Part shown: one piece after another, positions 41,915 to 54,204 of the stretch | How the letters are laid out: every line of letters begins with the position of its first letter | Numbering within the stretch: the first letter of the stretch is position 1 | NCBI GenBank assembly: GCA_036245525.1 | Contig: BTPG01000004.1 | Location: 45,228,482-45,292,481, forward strand | DNA from: Semisulcospira habei | Lineage: Eukaryota > Mollusca > Gastropoda > Semisulcospiridae | Direction: 5' to 3' | DNA: 64,000 nucleotides | Notes under the pieces: generated by a model | Told to the model about the DNA's origin: nothing | Databases searched by the model: none | The model's input: the letters and a program-made list of their open reading frames with translations, nothing else | Made by a program: the position numbers and the translations under genes

Positions 41915-42039
41915 GAGTGGTGCCTCGCGTGTACGCGTCATTCCCCTGTCTTTCGTCGTTGCTCTGAGTCAATCGGAGCCGTTATTGACTGTTGCGGCCA
42001 AACCTGCCTTGAGAACACATCGTGTCCCTAGATCAAGTT

Positions 42040-42175
42040 CCCACGTTAAGGAGCAGGAGTCAGGTTGACCATGACACTACAAGGATGGTGCCAGAATAGT
42101 TTTTAGCACCACCCCCGTAACTATCATGGGTGATCTGTATCTTATAGTGTCAGGGCTGAATGGGTTTGAAAAAGA
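42040..42175. repeat. MITE-A, degenerate
   Basis: GGTTGACCATGACACTACAAGG with a decayed hairpin and CTATCATGGGTGATCTGTAT, in the putative RyR 3-prime UTR. Confidence 0.6.
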
Positions 42176-42246
42176 ATTGGACCGTTTGCCATTTTTATGA
42201 ACAAAACTGGTGTTGTTGTTTTTTAAGCACTGCTAAATGCTACATT

Positions 42247-42352
42247 CCCAGTAAGCAAAAGACAATTGGGCAGACATCGGTCACAGTCAGCCAGCACACG
42301 GAGTATGCTGGCAGACTGCGAACGACGTCAGCCTGATGACTTTGTGCACACT
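42247..42352. mobile_element. MITE-C, diverged
   Basis: CAGTAAGCAAAAGACAATTG to TGATGACTTTGTGCACACTTG around CAGCCAGCACACGG. Confidence 0.65.
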
Positions 42353-42539
42353 TGTAGTGTTTTTTTGTAAAACAGTAGAGCCGTAGGTGTAACGTTTTTC
42401 ACTGCCAGCGCCTGCTGCAGCAGATGGATAAAACGCCAAACTTACCTGGCACTGCTATGGCTGATCCGTCTCCTGCTTTTGTGTCACAAGGTGAACTTGG
42501 AAACTAGGTTTGGCCGTATTACAACAAAAACTGTCTCAA

Positions 42540-42625
42540 GTCTGTGAGGTGATGGCAAGTCAACCTCCTTGTGCATGCAGCCTTGTGTAAACAGTTCCGG
42601 TGGCTGCATGCACAAGAGGGCTAAC
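42540..42625. repeat. MITE-F-like palindrome
   Basis: CCTCCTTGTGCATGCAGCC pairs with GGCTGCATGCACAAGAGGG around TTGTGTAAACAGTTCC. 42626-43140 shows no recognisable feature. Confidence 0.75.
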
Positions 42626-43144
42626 CTCACAGGCAAATGTTTAGACTAGAGAGCGAGTGTCACAGAGCTACATGTTGACTTCTGTACTGCTGATTATCCG
42701 CCCAAGCCCACCAGTAATGCATCGATGTATATCCGTTGCTTCAGTCTCTGTGGTAAAATTATGTGTATACCACAGCAACTACGCAGTGAGAAGAGTGCAC
42801 TTTCAATGTGGGCTTTAACTTGCCACGTAGGTTGTGTTAGCGGAGTTCTAAAGACGTTATTTTTGTAGATTAATTGAGTGAATTTCCATGATGATGTCTG
42901 ATTATCTCCTTACCAAACATTGTCCTGGAGTGAAAACCTTTTACCCCTCCACCCAAACTCATTGGAGATTTTTTTGAGAGGAGTGTAGTATAAAAATTGA
43001 AATGAGTTTCAAAGGTTAGATAGGCGCAGGTTTTGGGTGTTGTACTAGGCTAGTTACAGCACGTATATACGACTGTTGCTAACGTGTGCTAGCTAACTGT
43101 TAATTTAACACATTACTGAGAGTGTAAGTACGATTTTGACCTCT

Positions 43145-43246
43145 CAGTGTGCAAAAGGCCATCGGGCTGACGTCCGCAACCGTTGGCCTGCGCGCAGGCT
43201 GATGGCAGCCGACGTCGGCCCGATGGCCTTTAGCAGACTGGACTAT
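43145..43246. mobile_element. MITE-C
   Basis: GTGTGCAAAAGGCCATCGGG to GGCCCGATGGCCTTTAGCAG, centre CCTGCGCGCAGG. Confidence 0.82.
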
Positions 43247-43377
43247 GGGCAACATACAAGCCCTCACCATTGATTATTGTGACAATTATTATTACTCTCC
43301 CAGCAGCTGGCCTGTTGTTTATGTGTAGCACTTGCATCTTGGTGCTGTCTTTACGATCCTCTCTGCATGACGCTGTT

Positions 43378-43533
43378 TTAACCCTTTGGCTGTCGGTAGC
43401 GGTTTTGTTCTGTGGGAATCGCTTGACAAAATCTGCTACCAACAGCCAAAAGGTCGGTACTGTTTTTTGTCAAAGCAGTTCCTGTGGGAATCGCCTGAAC
43501 AGAGACCACTATGCTGACACCCAAAAGGGTAAT
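43378..43533. mobile_element. MITE-B, duplicated
   Basis: TTAACCCTTTGGCTGTCGG opens a palindrome that closes at AACAGCCAAAAGG, followed by a second half-palindrome to CACCCAAAAGGG. It looks like two overlapping or tandem B copies. 43534-43800 holds nothing recognised. Confidence 0.7.
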
Positions 43534-43807
43534 TCTGATAGGAGTGTTGATCTGTGGTTATGGACCTTAAGGTTGTATTGCTTTAAGTTACAAAATCATA
43601 GACCAGCACATGTTTGAATTGCTGAAAATGTTTTTAATCAGCACTAATCTGTATAATTTTAGGCAGTTTTTCTTTGCGAACATAACCGCACAAATGTTGT
43701 TCGTTATACAAATGCGATGTATGTATTCTATTCTGTAGAGTAGTGTTAGCTGGTGTGCTGTAGCATCCAACTGCTCTGCTATCGTTCTGTGTATTTTGTT
43801 TGTATTG

Positions 43808-43895
43808 TTAACCTTTTGGCTGTTGCTAGCACTTTTAGTCCAGGTGATTCCAGTAGGCATCACCTTGATTAACAGCACTGGCAATGGTCAAAGGC
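43808..43895. mobile_element. MITE-B, diverged
   Basis: TTAACCTTTTGGCTGTTGC to GGCAATGGTCAAAGG around CCAGGTGATTCC. 43896-44390 holds nothing recognised. Confidence 0.72.
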
Positions 43896-44391
43896 TCGAG
43901 ACATGGTGCTTACTATTACCGACAGATTGTGGTCATAGACAAAAAACAAAACGCCTCTGAGAACAGATAATGCTTCTTGTGCAAGTGTTCCGTTTTTCTT
44001 TTCATTATAATTAATTTGTACATTTTCTACCAAGCGTGGGGTTTGCAGCATGTAGCCCATTGTCAGTGTTGCCTGTGGTAGCTTTGACAGGGTGCTTTGT
44101 TTTGACTGCCAAATCCTCCCTGTCCTGTCAATACGTTTTGAAAAAATGATGGATACATTATTACAGGGAAGTGAAGATGATGATTTCTGACAGAAATTAC
44201 AGTGGCAGTTGTGTGCTGGCTTGAGAATTTGGACTTTACTGCCTATGGCCATACAGTCCAAAATCACAGGCCAGCATACACTGAATTGGACTGTTGCTGG
44301 ATACAAGTTACGCTTGATTTGATGTCTGAGCGAACATTTTGCTGTGTGGGAAACTGTCGGAGGTTAGGATGGATGGATTGATTGTGCAAAG

Positions 44392-44597
44392 TTAACCCCT
44401 TAAATCCCACAGCCACATTTTGGAGGTGTCATGTTTTGAGTATGTCCCAGTTGCAAGGAGATGGATTGACCATGATAATTCAAGGGTAGTGCCAGATTTG
44501 CTTGGCGCCTTCAGGCGCCAAGCTAATCTGGCACTACCCTTGAATTATCATGGTCAATCCATCTCCTGCTGTAGGGACTCAGGGTTAAATGGGTTAA
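44392..44597. mobile_element. MITE-A
   Basis: TTAACCCCTTAAATCCC to GGGTTAAATGGGTTAA. Near-perfect core AGTGCCAGATTTGCTTGGCG and complement. Its internal order is flipped relative to the 40323 copy. 44600-44950 holds nothing recognised. Confidence 0.87.
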
Positions 44598-44954
44598 TAG
44601 CATCCTTGTATTTTTGCACATTTTATTTCTGCAAGTTGAGACAAAATCAAACTAACAGGGAGTGCTTTTGGAGCATGTCTGCCTGGTAACACTGTTGGCA
44701 GTGTAACTGTTGCCATACAGACATGTACGTGTTTATCTATTGACTTCCTTGCATGACTTTCTCTAGTAGGCTATGTGTGATGCCCTTGCATGTGTTGCTC
44801 AATTCTGTACCCGAGTCATTTTTCAGTGATTGTGTTTCCTGCCAACGCCTTAATTTACCTGGTAGTTTTAGGTCAGCTTTAACAGAGGTCCCTAAATGAG
44901 GAGGAGGTCAAAGATTGCATGGACTTCAAGCAGTTCATGGATTCATCCAGTTTA

Positions 44955-45250
44955 CTCCATCTGCAAGAGGCGTATATTCTCATGAGCCCCTGCAGCTGCA
45001 AGCAGTCGCTTCATTGACATCCACATGCTGAGGTACTAGGTACTCCTCTGGTATGAACGGTGCGACTGCTGCCAGGACGAAAGCCAAAAACGATTTGGAT
45101 GATTAAGCAAGTGCTCCCTGCTTTTAAAGAAGCGTACATGCTGTCTGTCCTCGCTATTAAGGGCTGAACCTGTTGTTTTTTACCTGATTCTGAGTCAGGA
45201 GTACATGTAACTCTATCTCTAATCCGTTTTGTTAGAGTTACTTATCATTT
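44955..45250. repeat. Diverged repeat, partner of 1-310
   Basis: Begins with the MITE-E arm CTGCAAGAGGCGTATATTCT and continues with blocks shared with 1-310. 45251-45660 is T-rich with no recognisable gene. Confidence 0.5.
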
Positions 45251-45665
45251 TGTCAGTGTGCAATATTTGACTTTGATCTGTGATGCTGTCTTGTGTAATC
45301 TCTGCGATTCTAGTTTTTACTTTCAACTTTTTTTCTTTCTTTTTAAAAAAAATAGTTTTCCTTTTCTACTCGAGCAAATCCCACCGTGTGTTCCTCCGTT
45401 CTTTTGTTTACATTTAGTTGTTGTTTTGGCATGTTTGTCTACTTTGTTTGGACGTCTTGTTTATCGATGAGAATTGGAAATATTTTTAGTGTGCTTACAT
45501 CTTATTGCATTATTTATTTTATTGGATTATTTAAAGTTCCCTTGAACAACCGTGCATTGTAATTGTATGCTGTCACTTTTACAACAGTTTATTTTGGGCA
45601 CAGTATACGCTGTATTTTGCAACTCTCCATGCTGTCTCAAAGCTTGATTTTTCATCATTTACAAG

Positions 45666-45745
45666 TTAACTCATTCGAGATGTGCCATCTCCAGATACGC
45701 GGCTTATGCCGCGTATCCAGAGGTGGCACGTCTTGAATGAGTTAA
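45666..45745. mobile_element. MITE-D, complete
   Basis: 80 bp with TTAA at both ends: TTAACTCATTCGAGATGTG to ACGTCTTGAATGAGTTAA, arms GATACGCGGC around TTAT. Confidence 0.92.
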
Positions 45746-45876
45746 CATTTGTTGAAGGGGTATTGTCTCATTTTCTATATGAAGCTGCACACAGGGTGAT
45801 ATATTAATTATTAAATTGCCAGAGCTAAGTGACCTGCATTCAATAGATGGAAGTGATTTAGTTCTGAGAGTTTGAG

Positions 45877-46590
45877 TTAACCCTTTTAACCCAACGGCCG
45901 CTTTTCCGAACTTTTGGCGGATTGTCTAATAATAATAATAATACATGGTGTCTAATAATAATAATAATACATGGTATTTAAGTGGCGCATTTCTCATATT
46001 TATAATATAACTCAATGCTCAGGCGAAAATCACAAACACACACATACACAGAGTCTGCAGGGGGTGTGTACAGAAATACCATAGAGATTACACAAAAGTC
46101 TGCGAGAAAAAGTAGGTTTTTAACTTTGCTTTGAACTGCGTAAGGGTGGAGGCATTTCTCAGCTCAGTCGGTAAGGAATTCCAAATTAAAGGAGCAGTAC
46201 ATCTGAAAGAGCGTTCACCGGCAGATTTGAGATGGAACTTTGAGAAGTTTCTCTCCCGATGAACGCAGTGAGCCAGAGGGCTGGTAAGTAATTAGACTGG
46301 AGGAAAGTATGACAGAAGACTGCCACCAAAAAAGTGGTGGTATGCAAGGGTCGCTATCTTAAACTTTGTGGGATTGGATTGGAAGCCAGTGAAGGTCTTT
46401 GATTATGTTCTCCTCTGGTATTAACGGAACATAATGACCATGTACAAGTTGTAGGTGATGGATCGAGCATGATAATTCAAGGGTAGTGCCAGATGAGCTT
46501 GGCGCCTGAAGGGTCAAGCTTACCTGGCACTACCCTTGAATTATGATCTATCCGTCTCCTGCTGCAGGGTCCCGGGGCTAAATGGGTTAA
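45877..46590. mobile_element. MITE-A split by a LINE fragment
   Basis: TTAACCCTTTTAACCC starts the left part (to about 45925). The hairpin (46470-46545) and GGGGCTAAATGGGTTAA complete it. The LINE fragment lies between. Confidence 0.8.
45928..46430 (-). pseudogene. L2-like LINE 3-prime fragment
   Basis: On the minus strand it reads IIKDLHWLPIQS, then FKIATLAYHH, and after frame changes GERSFRCTAPLIWNSLPTEL and FKAKLKTYFFSQTF, the C-terminal tail of L2/CR1-type reverse transcriptases. It ends in an ATT repeat (TAATAATAATAA at 45931-45973), itself duplicated. Confidence 0.75.
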
Positions 46591-46774
46591 TTGCTTTTGG
46601 TATGCTGCATAGTTTTGGAACATCGTCTTCCTGTTGCAATGACTGATACAAAAAAAAATTCATACGTGATTGCACTCTGTCTTTCTTTTCTGTGTGATCA
46701 AAAATCGTTCTTTACGGCATTTTTTCTGTCCTTGCGCTGGATCTACAGATTTCGGAGCTCGGTGTGTACAGCTT

Positions 46775-46842
46775 AACTCCCGCTTGTGCATGGAACTACC
46801 AGTACAGTTTACAGTACTGGTGTCTGTACACTGAGAGGTTTA
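46775..46842. repeat. MITE-F-like fragment
   Basis: CGCTTGTGCATGGAACTACC and CAGTACAGTTTACAGTACTGG, related to 13738-13887. Confidence 0.5.
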
Positions 46843-46921
46843 ACTCATTTGAGACGTGTCGCGTACGGATATGCTGCAATTCGCTGCATAGCCGTAGGCG
46901 GCACGTCTCCAATGAGTTTAA
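46840..46921. mobile_element. MITE-D
   Basis: TTAACTCATTTGAGACGTG to CACGTCTCCAATGAGTTTAA. Its right TTAA (46918-46921) is shared with the next MITE-A. Confidence 0.85.
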
Positions 46922-47124
46922 CGCATAAACCAACAGTTCAGAATTCCCAGATTTTGGGAGTTGTCCTGAAGACTCTGTCACAGTTGAGACTGGTCGACGA
47001 TCATAGTTGAAAGGTGGTACCGGAATAGCTTGGTACCTGTAGGTGCCAAGCTATTCTGGCACCACCTGTCGACTTTCATCGTCAATCCATGCCTTGCTGT
47101 AATGAGTCACAGTTGAAATGTTAA
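46918..47124. mobile_element. MITE-A
   Basis: TTAA at 46918 and 47121. Core hairpin GAATAGCTTGGTACCTGTAGG and complement. Its order is flipped relative to 40323. A further fragment with AAGCTATTCTAGCACCACCC lies at 47438-47530. Confidence 0.82.
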
Positions 47125-47303
47125 ATGGTAAAAAGTGTAACTGCTTATGCACGGCCGAATGACCTTTCTTTCTGCTAGCATAGAGGAAGTGGGGAAGGAG
47201 GGGTTTGATATTGGACGGATAGGAGGAGGGGGCTAGTACTGAACCCGATTTGTTTTCCTTTTGTGTGTGCCCTGTCTGAGCATGTTTCCTGTTGAAATAC
47301 TGA

Positions 47304-47309
47304 AATAAA
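47304..47309 (+). other. Candidate polyadenylation signal AATAAA
   Basis: AATAAA at 47304 is followed within about 30 bp by GT-rich sequence (TGTGTTGATAGATGTTG), the usual layout of a cleavage site. It is the first convincing signal I see on the + strand after the RyR stop, which would imply a 3-prime UTR of about 5.4 kb holding several MITEs. It could instead belong to a transposon or be unused. Confidence 0.35.
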
Positions 47310-47647
47310 CTCCATCCTGTGTTGATAGATGTTGTCTGTCTCATTTCATGAGTGTGTTTGTGACATGTAAAGTAAGTTCTTACATTTTGAATGGACTTTG
47401 TGATTGAAAAAAAAAGAGGACTTATGTAGGCTTCAAGCTATTCTAGCACCACCCTTCAGCTATCACACAGGATCCTTCTCCAGAACTGGTATGTTTTCTA
47501 CAGATGACACCTCCAATAATATTCAAACATCAGACATTTCTATTGTGTGCCTGCAGGGGAGGTATATATTATGTATTCTTGACATATCCAGTGGAATAGA
47601 ATAGAGATCAACGCATATCAGGGGCAGATCATGCAGTTACATATACC

Positions 47648-47745
47648 TGCCGGCGATTGGGTGCCTGATAGGCGGGGGCAGGGGATCTAACTGTTTGTCT
47701 GTCCAGCGCTGAGTGATTCCCCTTGGTTTGTGTACAAAACAGTAC
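47648..47745 (+). repeat. Interspersed repeat, partner of 20964-21057
   Basis: Shares CGATTGGGTGCCTGATAG and GGGGCAGGGGATCTAACTG with the intronic copy. 47746-48195 continues GC-rich with no recognised coding sequence. Confidence 0.75.
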
Positions 47746-48205
47746 TAGAATGTGTCCGCTTTCGTGCAAGCAGCACGGCACAAATTATGCATGCGCTGAA
47801 CAGAAACTATCTGCTATCGCACAGATCACATTCGGGTAAAAAAAAAAAACACGTTCCACAGAGATCAGTAATCGATACAATTGTATGGGAGCATGCACGG
47901 TGACGTCATGTGCGTTGGTCTTCGCGGCTAGTCGGCTAACCAGGTATGCACCTTTCCGCGAGGCAACGATGTGCTCCAGCCTGAATAGAACAAATACAGA
48001 TGTTTTGCCATGAGCATTCGCTCCCCGATCAGGGTCTGGAGAAGTGACCAGTGCGCAAAACACCAGTGGCCGAGCCGGGTGCACTGAAGCGGTCAGTCGC
48101 GCACGGACGTGCAATAATTATGATGTACGCGGGACGCCAGTGATCGATGCACTAAATAAAATAAAAAAAACAGGCACTGTCCATCATTCCCATAAACATT
48201 CCCAG

Positions 48206-48262
48206 TGTGCAAAGGCCATCGGCACGTGCTGACGTCGGCCTGATGGCCTTTTAACATTGGCA
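48206..48262. mobile_element. MITE-C, short
   Basis: GTGTGCAAAGGCCATCGG to GCCTGATGGCCTTTTAACA around CACGTGC. Confidence 0.7.
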
Positions 48263-48371
48263 ATTAATATTGAGTTACCTACCCAAGTAGCCTTGCAGGC
48301 CTGGCGTTGGATGATGTACTATCTCTCTCATCATGGACGCAGATGAGGATCTAAATGAGGGCAAAACTCTG

Positions 48372-48445
48372 GCGGAAGATGCTTAGATTGTCATGAGCTC
48401 CTGCAGCCGCAGTTGCTCATGCGAATCTATGCCGCTTGCAGTCGG
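48372..48445. repeat. MITE-E, diverged
   Basis: GCTTAGATTGTCATGAGCTC pairs with TGCTCATGCGAATCTATGCC. Confidence 0.6.
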
Positions 48446-48539
48446 AACTTGTAAAACAGCCTTCCGTCCGCTGCGTCGTGGAGAACTCGATCTTCCCCTG
48501 GGAGGTAAAGCAGAGCAGGTCCACTTCTAAAGCGATCAG

Positions 48540-49790
48540 GATCAGGATTTTATTTGACGTCTTTTCACACATTGGTGATATTAGACAAAATATCATTTAA
48601 AAAAAAATAAATAAAATAAAAAACAACCACCAAACACAACTTGTTAATATCAAAGAATAGCAATAATTAACATCCAAACCCACGCACAAATTACTTATTA
48701 TAATAGTCACCACCGGACTATGAAATATGATATTTAACTATTGAAATTGCAATATTCTTATGTAAGATGTCATACATATTTTCTGCTAATTTTTCAACTG
48801 TTAAGTTATTTTGTGTCAACAGATTCGTTGTAATAGGACATTCACAGATTATATGTTTAACAGAGATGGGGCTTACGCACTCGCATTTGATGTCTTTTGA
48901 GAATTTTGTTTTCCAAGAATTTAGTCTTAACTTGTATATCAACGAAGCTGTTTTTCTTGAACAAGGTGGAACATGAGAAGTATATTTCATATCATCTTTG
49001 TGAGAAAAAAAAACTGTTTAGCACTGAGTACATTTCATGTAGAGATAATTGCATATTATTACAAACTGCTGCGTTTTCTCTATTTATAGCTCCCTTTTTT
49101 GCTTGTCTGTCACAAATTTCATTCCAATAAATTCCGCAGTGTGAGGGTATCCAAAGAAAATATATCCCTATTCCTCTGGACATAGTACAGCTTATAATAT
49201 GTTTTATTTCATATACTAAGTCTTATCTTGTGTTACAATCCTAGCTTTGTAGACTATATAGGTCAGATTTAAAATCGACACAAATCAAAATGTTAAATAT
49301 ATCATAAGGTATAAGTTGAATATAATTTAGTGTCATGAGAATCGCATACAGTTCAGACGTAAATATAGAAAATCCCTTACCGAGATAAAAAGATTTCCGG
49401 AATAACAAAGCCTGCACCACAGTCTGAAGAATCTAAGACTGACCCATCTGTGAAAATTTTCAAAGTTTAAAATATGTTTTTTTTTTTTTTTTTTTGGTAA
49501 TCTTTCTTTCACTAAATTTGCTAAAACGTTTACATCTTTATCGTTTTTCAAATCTGTGTAATCTATATCGAAAGTGGCATTAATATGCTCCCACGGAGGT
49601 ACAGTAGGTGATACTGGTAAAACGGGAATAGACTTGATATCTATTTTGCAGTTTTCTATAGCATCTCTGAAATAGCTGCGTATAGATATGATAAACGGGA
49701 TCAGTGTTTGCGCTCTCTTCGGGAAATCCACAGGTGCGTCTAAAAATATGTCTTTACGTACTGAATTTATGACGGACAGGCTTCGGACAA
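48540..49790 (-). pseudogene. LINE 3-prime part with RNase H domain
   Basis: The minus strand encodes, across broken frames, PPWEHINATFDIDYTDLKND, an RNase H with FTDGS-like and SELYA-like motifs, and FLWIPSHCGIYWNEICDRQA. The tail has LRLNSWKTKFSKDIKCEC and ISVKHIICECP. RNase H after RT is found in I/R1/Tad-type LINEs, so it is a different group from the CR1-like element. The 3-prime end carries a TCCTGA-type repeat. Confidence 0.78.
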
Positions 49791-49983
49791 TGTATTTTGC
49801 AGTTGATAATTAATCTTACAATGAAAAGCGAGGTTTTCTTTGTATTACAATGAAAATCTCGCTTTTCACAAAATAGACTTGATGTCTTTTTTGCCTTCCT
49901 GTAGGACTGGCTGAAAACCGAGTACATTCGCTCGCACCACGTAGAAAGCCACTGCGCGCGCGGGCACACGTTAACTATTAGGT

Positions 49984-51056
49984 TTAACCCTTTTAGCCCC
50001 GGATTCCTTTAGCAAGAGATGGCTTGACCATGGTAATTCAAGGGTAGTGCCAGATTAGATTGGTGCCTGAAGGTGCCAAGCTAATCTGGCACTAGTCCTT
50101 GAATTATCATTCCCAGCTCCCTCCCTCTCTCTACCTTCAACTCGACAGCACCTCCATCTCCCTCTCTGACTCGGTCAAGAACCTTGGCGTTATCCTCGAT
50201 TCCTCTCTTTCCATGTCCAGCTTCGTCTCCGCCACGGCCCAGGCATGTTATTTCCACCTCCGCCGCATCAGTCAGATCAGAAAATACCTCACTACCGAAG
50301 CTGCCACCAAACTCGCTGTCTCTCTCATCTTATCGCGCATCGACTACTGCAACTCTCTCCTTTCCGGCCTTCCTCATTCCACCACTCTCACTCTCCAGCG
50401 CGTCCAGAACAATGCTGCCCGCCTCGTCCTCAGGAAGAAAAAAATCCGACCACATCACTCCCCTGCTCAAGCTCCTTCACTGGCTCCCCATCCCCCAACG
50501 CATCCAATACAAGATTCTGTCTCTCTGCTACAAATCCCTGAACAACTACGCTCCTGCCTATCTCTCCAACTTACTTCACCCCTACACTCCTCCCCGCTCC
50601 GCCTCCGACCCTCTCCGCCTCCTCATCCCCCGCACCAAAATCAGCACTTTCGGCCCCCGCTCCTTCTCAGTATACGGTCCATCCACCTGGAACACTCTCC
50701 CACTCTCTCTCCGTCAGAAACACTCGCTCTCCTCCTTCCAGTCCGCCCTCAAAACTCACCTCTTTCAACAGTTCTAGCACTATATAACCACACTCCCCAC
50801 CCCAAGCTGACCGTCGTAATGTTTTTTTTTCACTTTTTGTGTTAGGTGAGTCATTGTCTAAAGCGTGCGCATGCGTGTGCGAGTTGTGAGTGCGCGCTTA
50901 GAGTTATAAATATTATAAGATAAGCGCATTATAAATACCGTAATTATTATTATTATTAATTATCATGGTCAAGCCATCTCCTGCAACTGGTACAGTAGTC
51001 GTTAGGCAACACCTCCAAAATTTGAGAAATGGGACCTTGGGGCTAAAAGGGTCAAG
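49984..51056. mobile_element. MITE-A split by an L2-like LINE
   Basis: TTAACCCTTTTAGCCCC starts the left part to 50110. The right part 50958-51056 ends GGGGCTAAAAGGGTC. The hairpin lies in the left part. Confidence 0.88.
50111..50957 (+). pseudogene. L2-like LINE, 5-prime truncated
   Basis: Encodes the C-terminal RT region in two frames: SVKNLGVILDSSLSMSSFVS, LILSRIDYCNSLLSGLP, then LLKLLHWLPIPQRIQYKILS and FSVYGPSTWNTLPLSLR. It ends in a TTATTATT tail. The 9-bp target duplication AATTATCAT lies at 50102-50110 and 50958-50966, inside a MITE-A. One frameshift near 50440. Confidence 0.88.
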
Positions 51057-51169
51057 TTAGCGTCCTTTGGCACAGAAAGTGATCACGGGGACAGACACTT
51101 TTTAAACTTTTATGAAAGACTACTTTTTGACGGGACGTGGTGGGGCGATTCAGTACAGTAGAATGCCCG

Positions 51170-51288
51170 TAGTGACGTCGAAGGCATGCAGACCTCTGAC
51201 TCTGACGATGAAGTAAGACAATAGGAATTACGTCATGTCTAGCTACGCTAATCGCGCTGCTGAACGTACGTTTGGCGGGAAGCGCCAA

Positions 51289-51382
<94 letters not shown>

Positions 51383-51455
51383 TGCGTGCGCGTGCGTGCG
51401 TGTGCGTGCGTGCGTGCGTGCGCGCGCGCGTGCGTGCGTGTATGTGTGTGTGTGT

Positions 51456-51493
<38 letters not shown>

Positions 51494-51765
51494 CACGAGT
51501 ATCTCCCGTGTTTGTGTACGTACAGGCCTGAAACTGACTTTATGAAATGCTTTGATCGAGATGTATTTCGGAGAGTCCCCGGCGTATTTGAATTGGATGA
51601 CTCGTTACGACAGAGTAAAAACTGCCCTTTTTATAAGTCGGTTGACCCGCATTTGAGTCCGTAATTTTCTTCCTATTCACTTTTAATTTTGGATGAGTTC
51701 TTTAGCCAGCTTCGTACCTTTTCAACGTTTTGTTAAAAAATAATTCATTGCCAAAAAAAAAAAAA
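51170..51765. repeat. Interspersed repeat, partner of 14340-14870, with expanded microsatellites
   Basis: Same block order as the 14340 copy, but the short GT stretch is here about 165 bp of GT/GCGT (51293-51457) followed by GA (51458-51490). Confidence 0.75.
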
Positions 51766-51938
51766 ATGGTAAAAAGTAAGAAGTATCGACTTCTAGGGAA
51801 GGATCAGTGACAAACACTTCAGCGTTACATAATGTTCCTAAATTGTCGCAAAACACCGGATGTCAGTGTTAATACAATGTTTCTGAAATGACGCAAAAAA
51901 ACAGACACATTAGTGTTATAAACATGAATTGACGCAAT

Positions 51939-54000
<2,062 letters not shown>

Positions 54001-54130
54001 ATACATCTCTGAGCAAACTTGAAAGAAACGTAGATAATATGTCCAAAAGAGCCATGTCAATGATTTCCTGTGGTCCTCCGTTTTGCACTTGTTAATTTTT
54101 TTTACATAATATCTCTCTTCCCAGTTCCAG

Positions 54131-54204
54131 GCGGGGAAGTGGCGCAGTGGTTAAGGCGTCTGCCTCCAATGCCAAAGGTGCGAGGTTCGATACCGGGTTC
54201 CGGC
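54131..54204 (+). repeat. tRNA-like sequence with A and B boxes
   Basis: TGGCGCAGTGG (54140-54150) fits the internal pol III A box and GGTTCGATACC (54184-54194) the B box, about 34 bp apart as in tRNAs. The acceptor stem does not pair well, so it is a tRNA-derived promoter rather than a tRNA gene. Confidence 0.7.

Larger units (their letters stand above)
33104..39468 (+). mobile_element. DIRS-type retrotransposon, mostly preserved (DIRS-2)
   Basis: 6.4 kb element in the RyR intron between exons 16 and 17. It has the same architecture as DIRS-1 but is a different subfamily, as the terminal repeats differ beyond the shared TACCGATGG core. The RT/RNase H/Dam frame has a single stop, the recombinase frame is open, and the gag region is frameshifted. 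It inserted into an older repeat (32870-33103 and 39469-40075). Confidence 0.94.

Noticed and set aside
48044..48232. Small ORFs near 47.8-48.2 kb
   Set aside because: Short, without domains, and in a region sharing repeat sequence with 20964-21057.
51235..51545. Cys/Val and Thr/His repeat ORFs on both strands
   Set aside because: They are translations of the GT/GA microsatellite, with no codon bias or conserved motif.
54131..54204. Functional tRNA gene
   Set aside because: A and B boxes are present but the acceptor stem does not pair, the anticodon arm is irregular and it heads a LINE.
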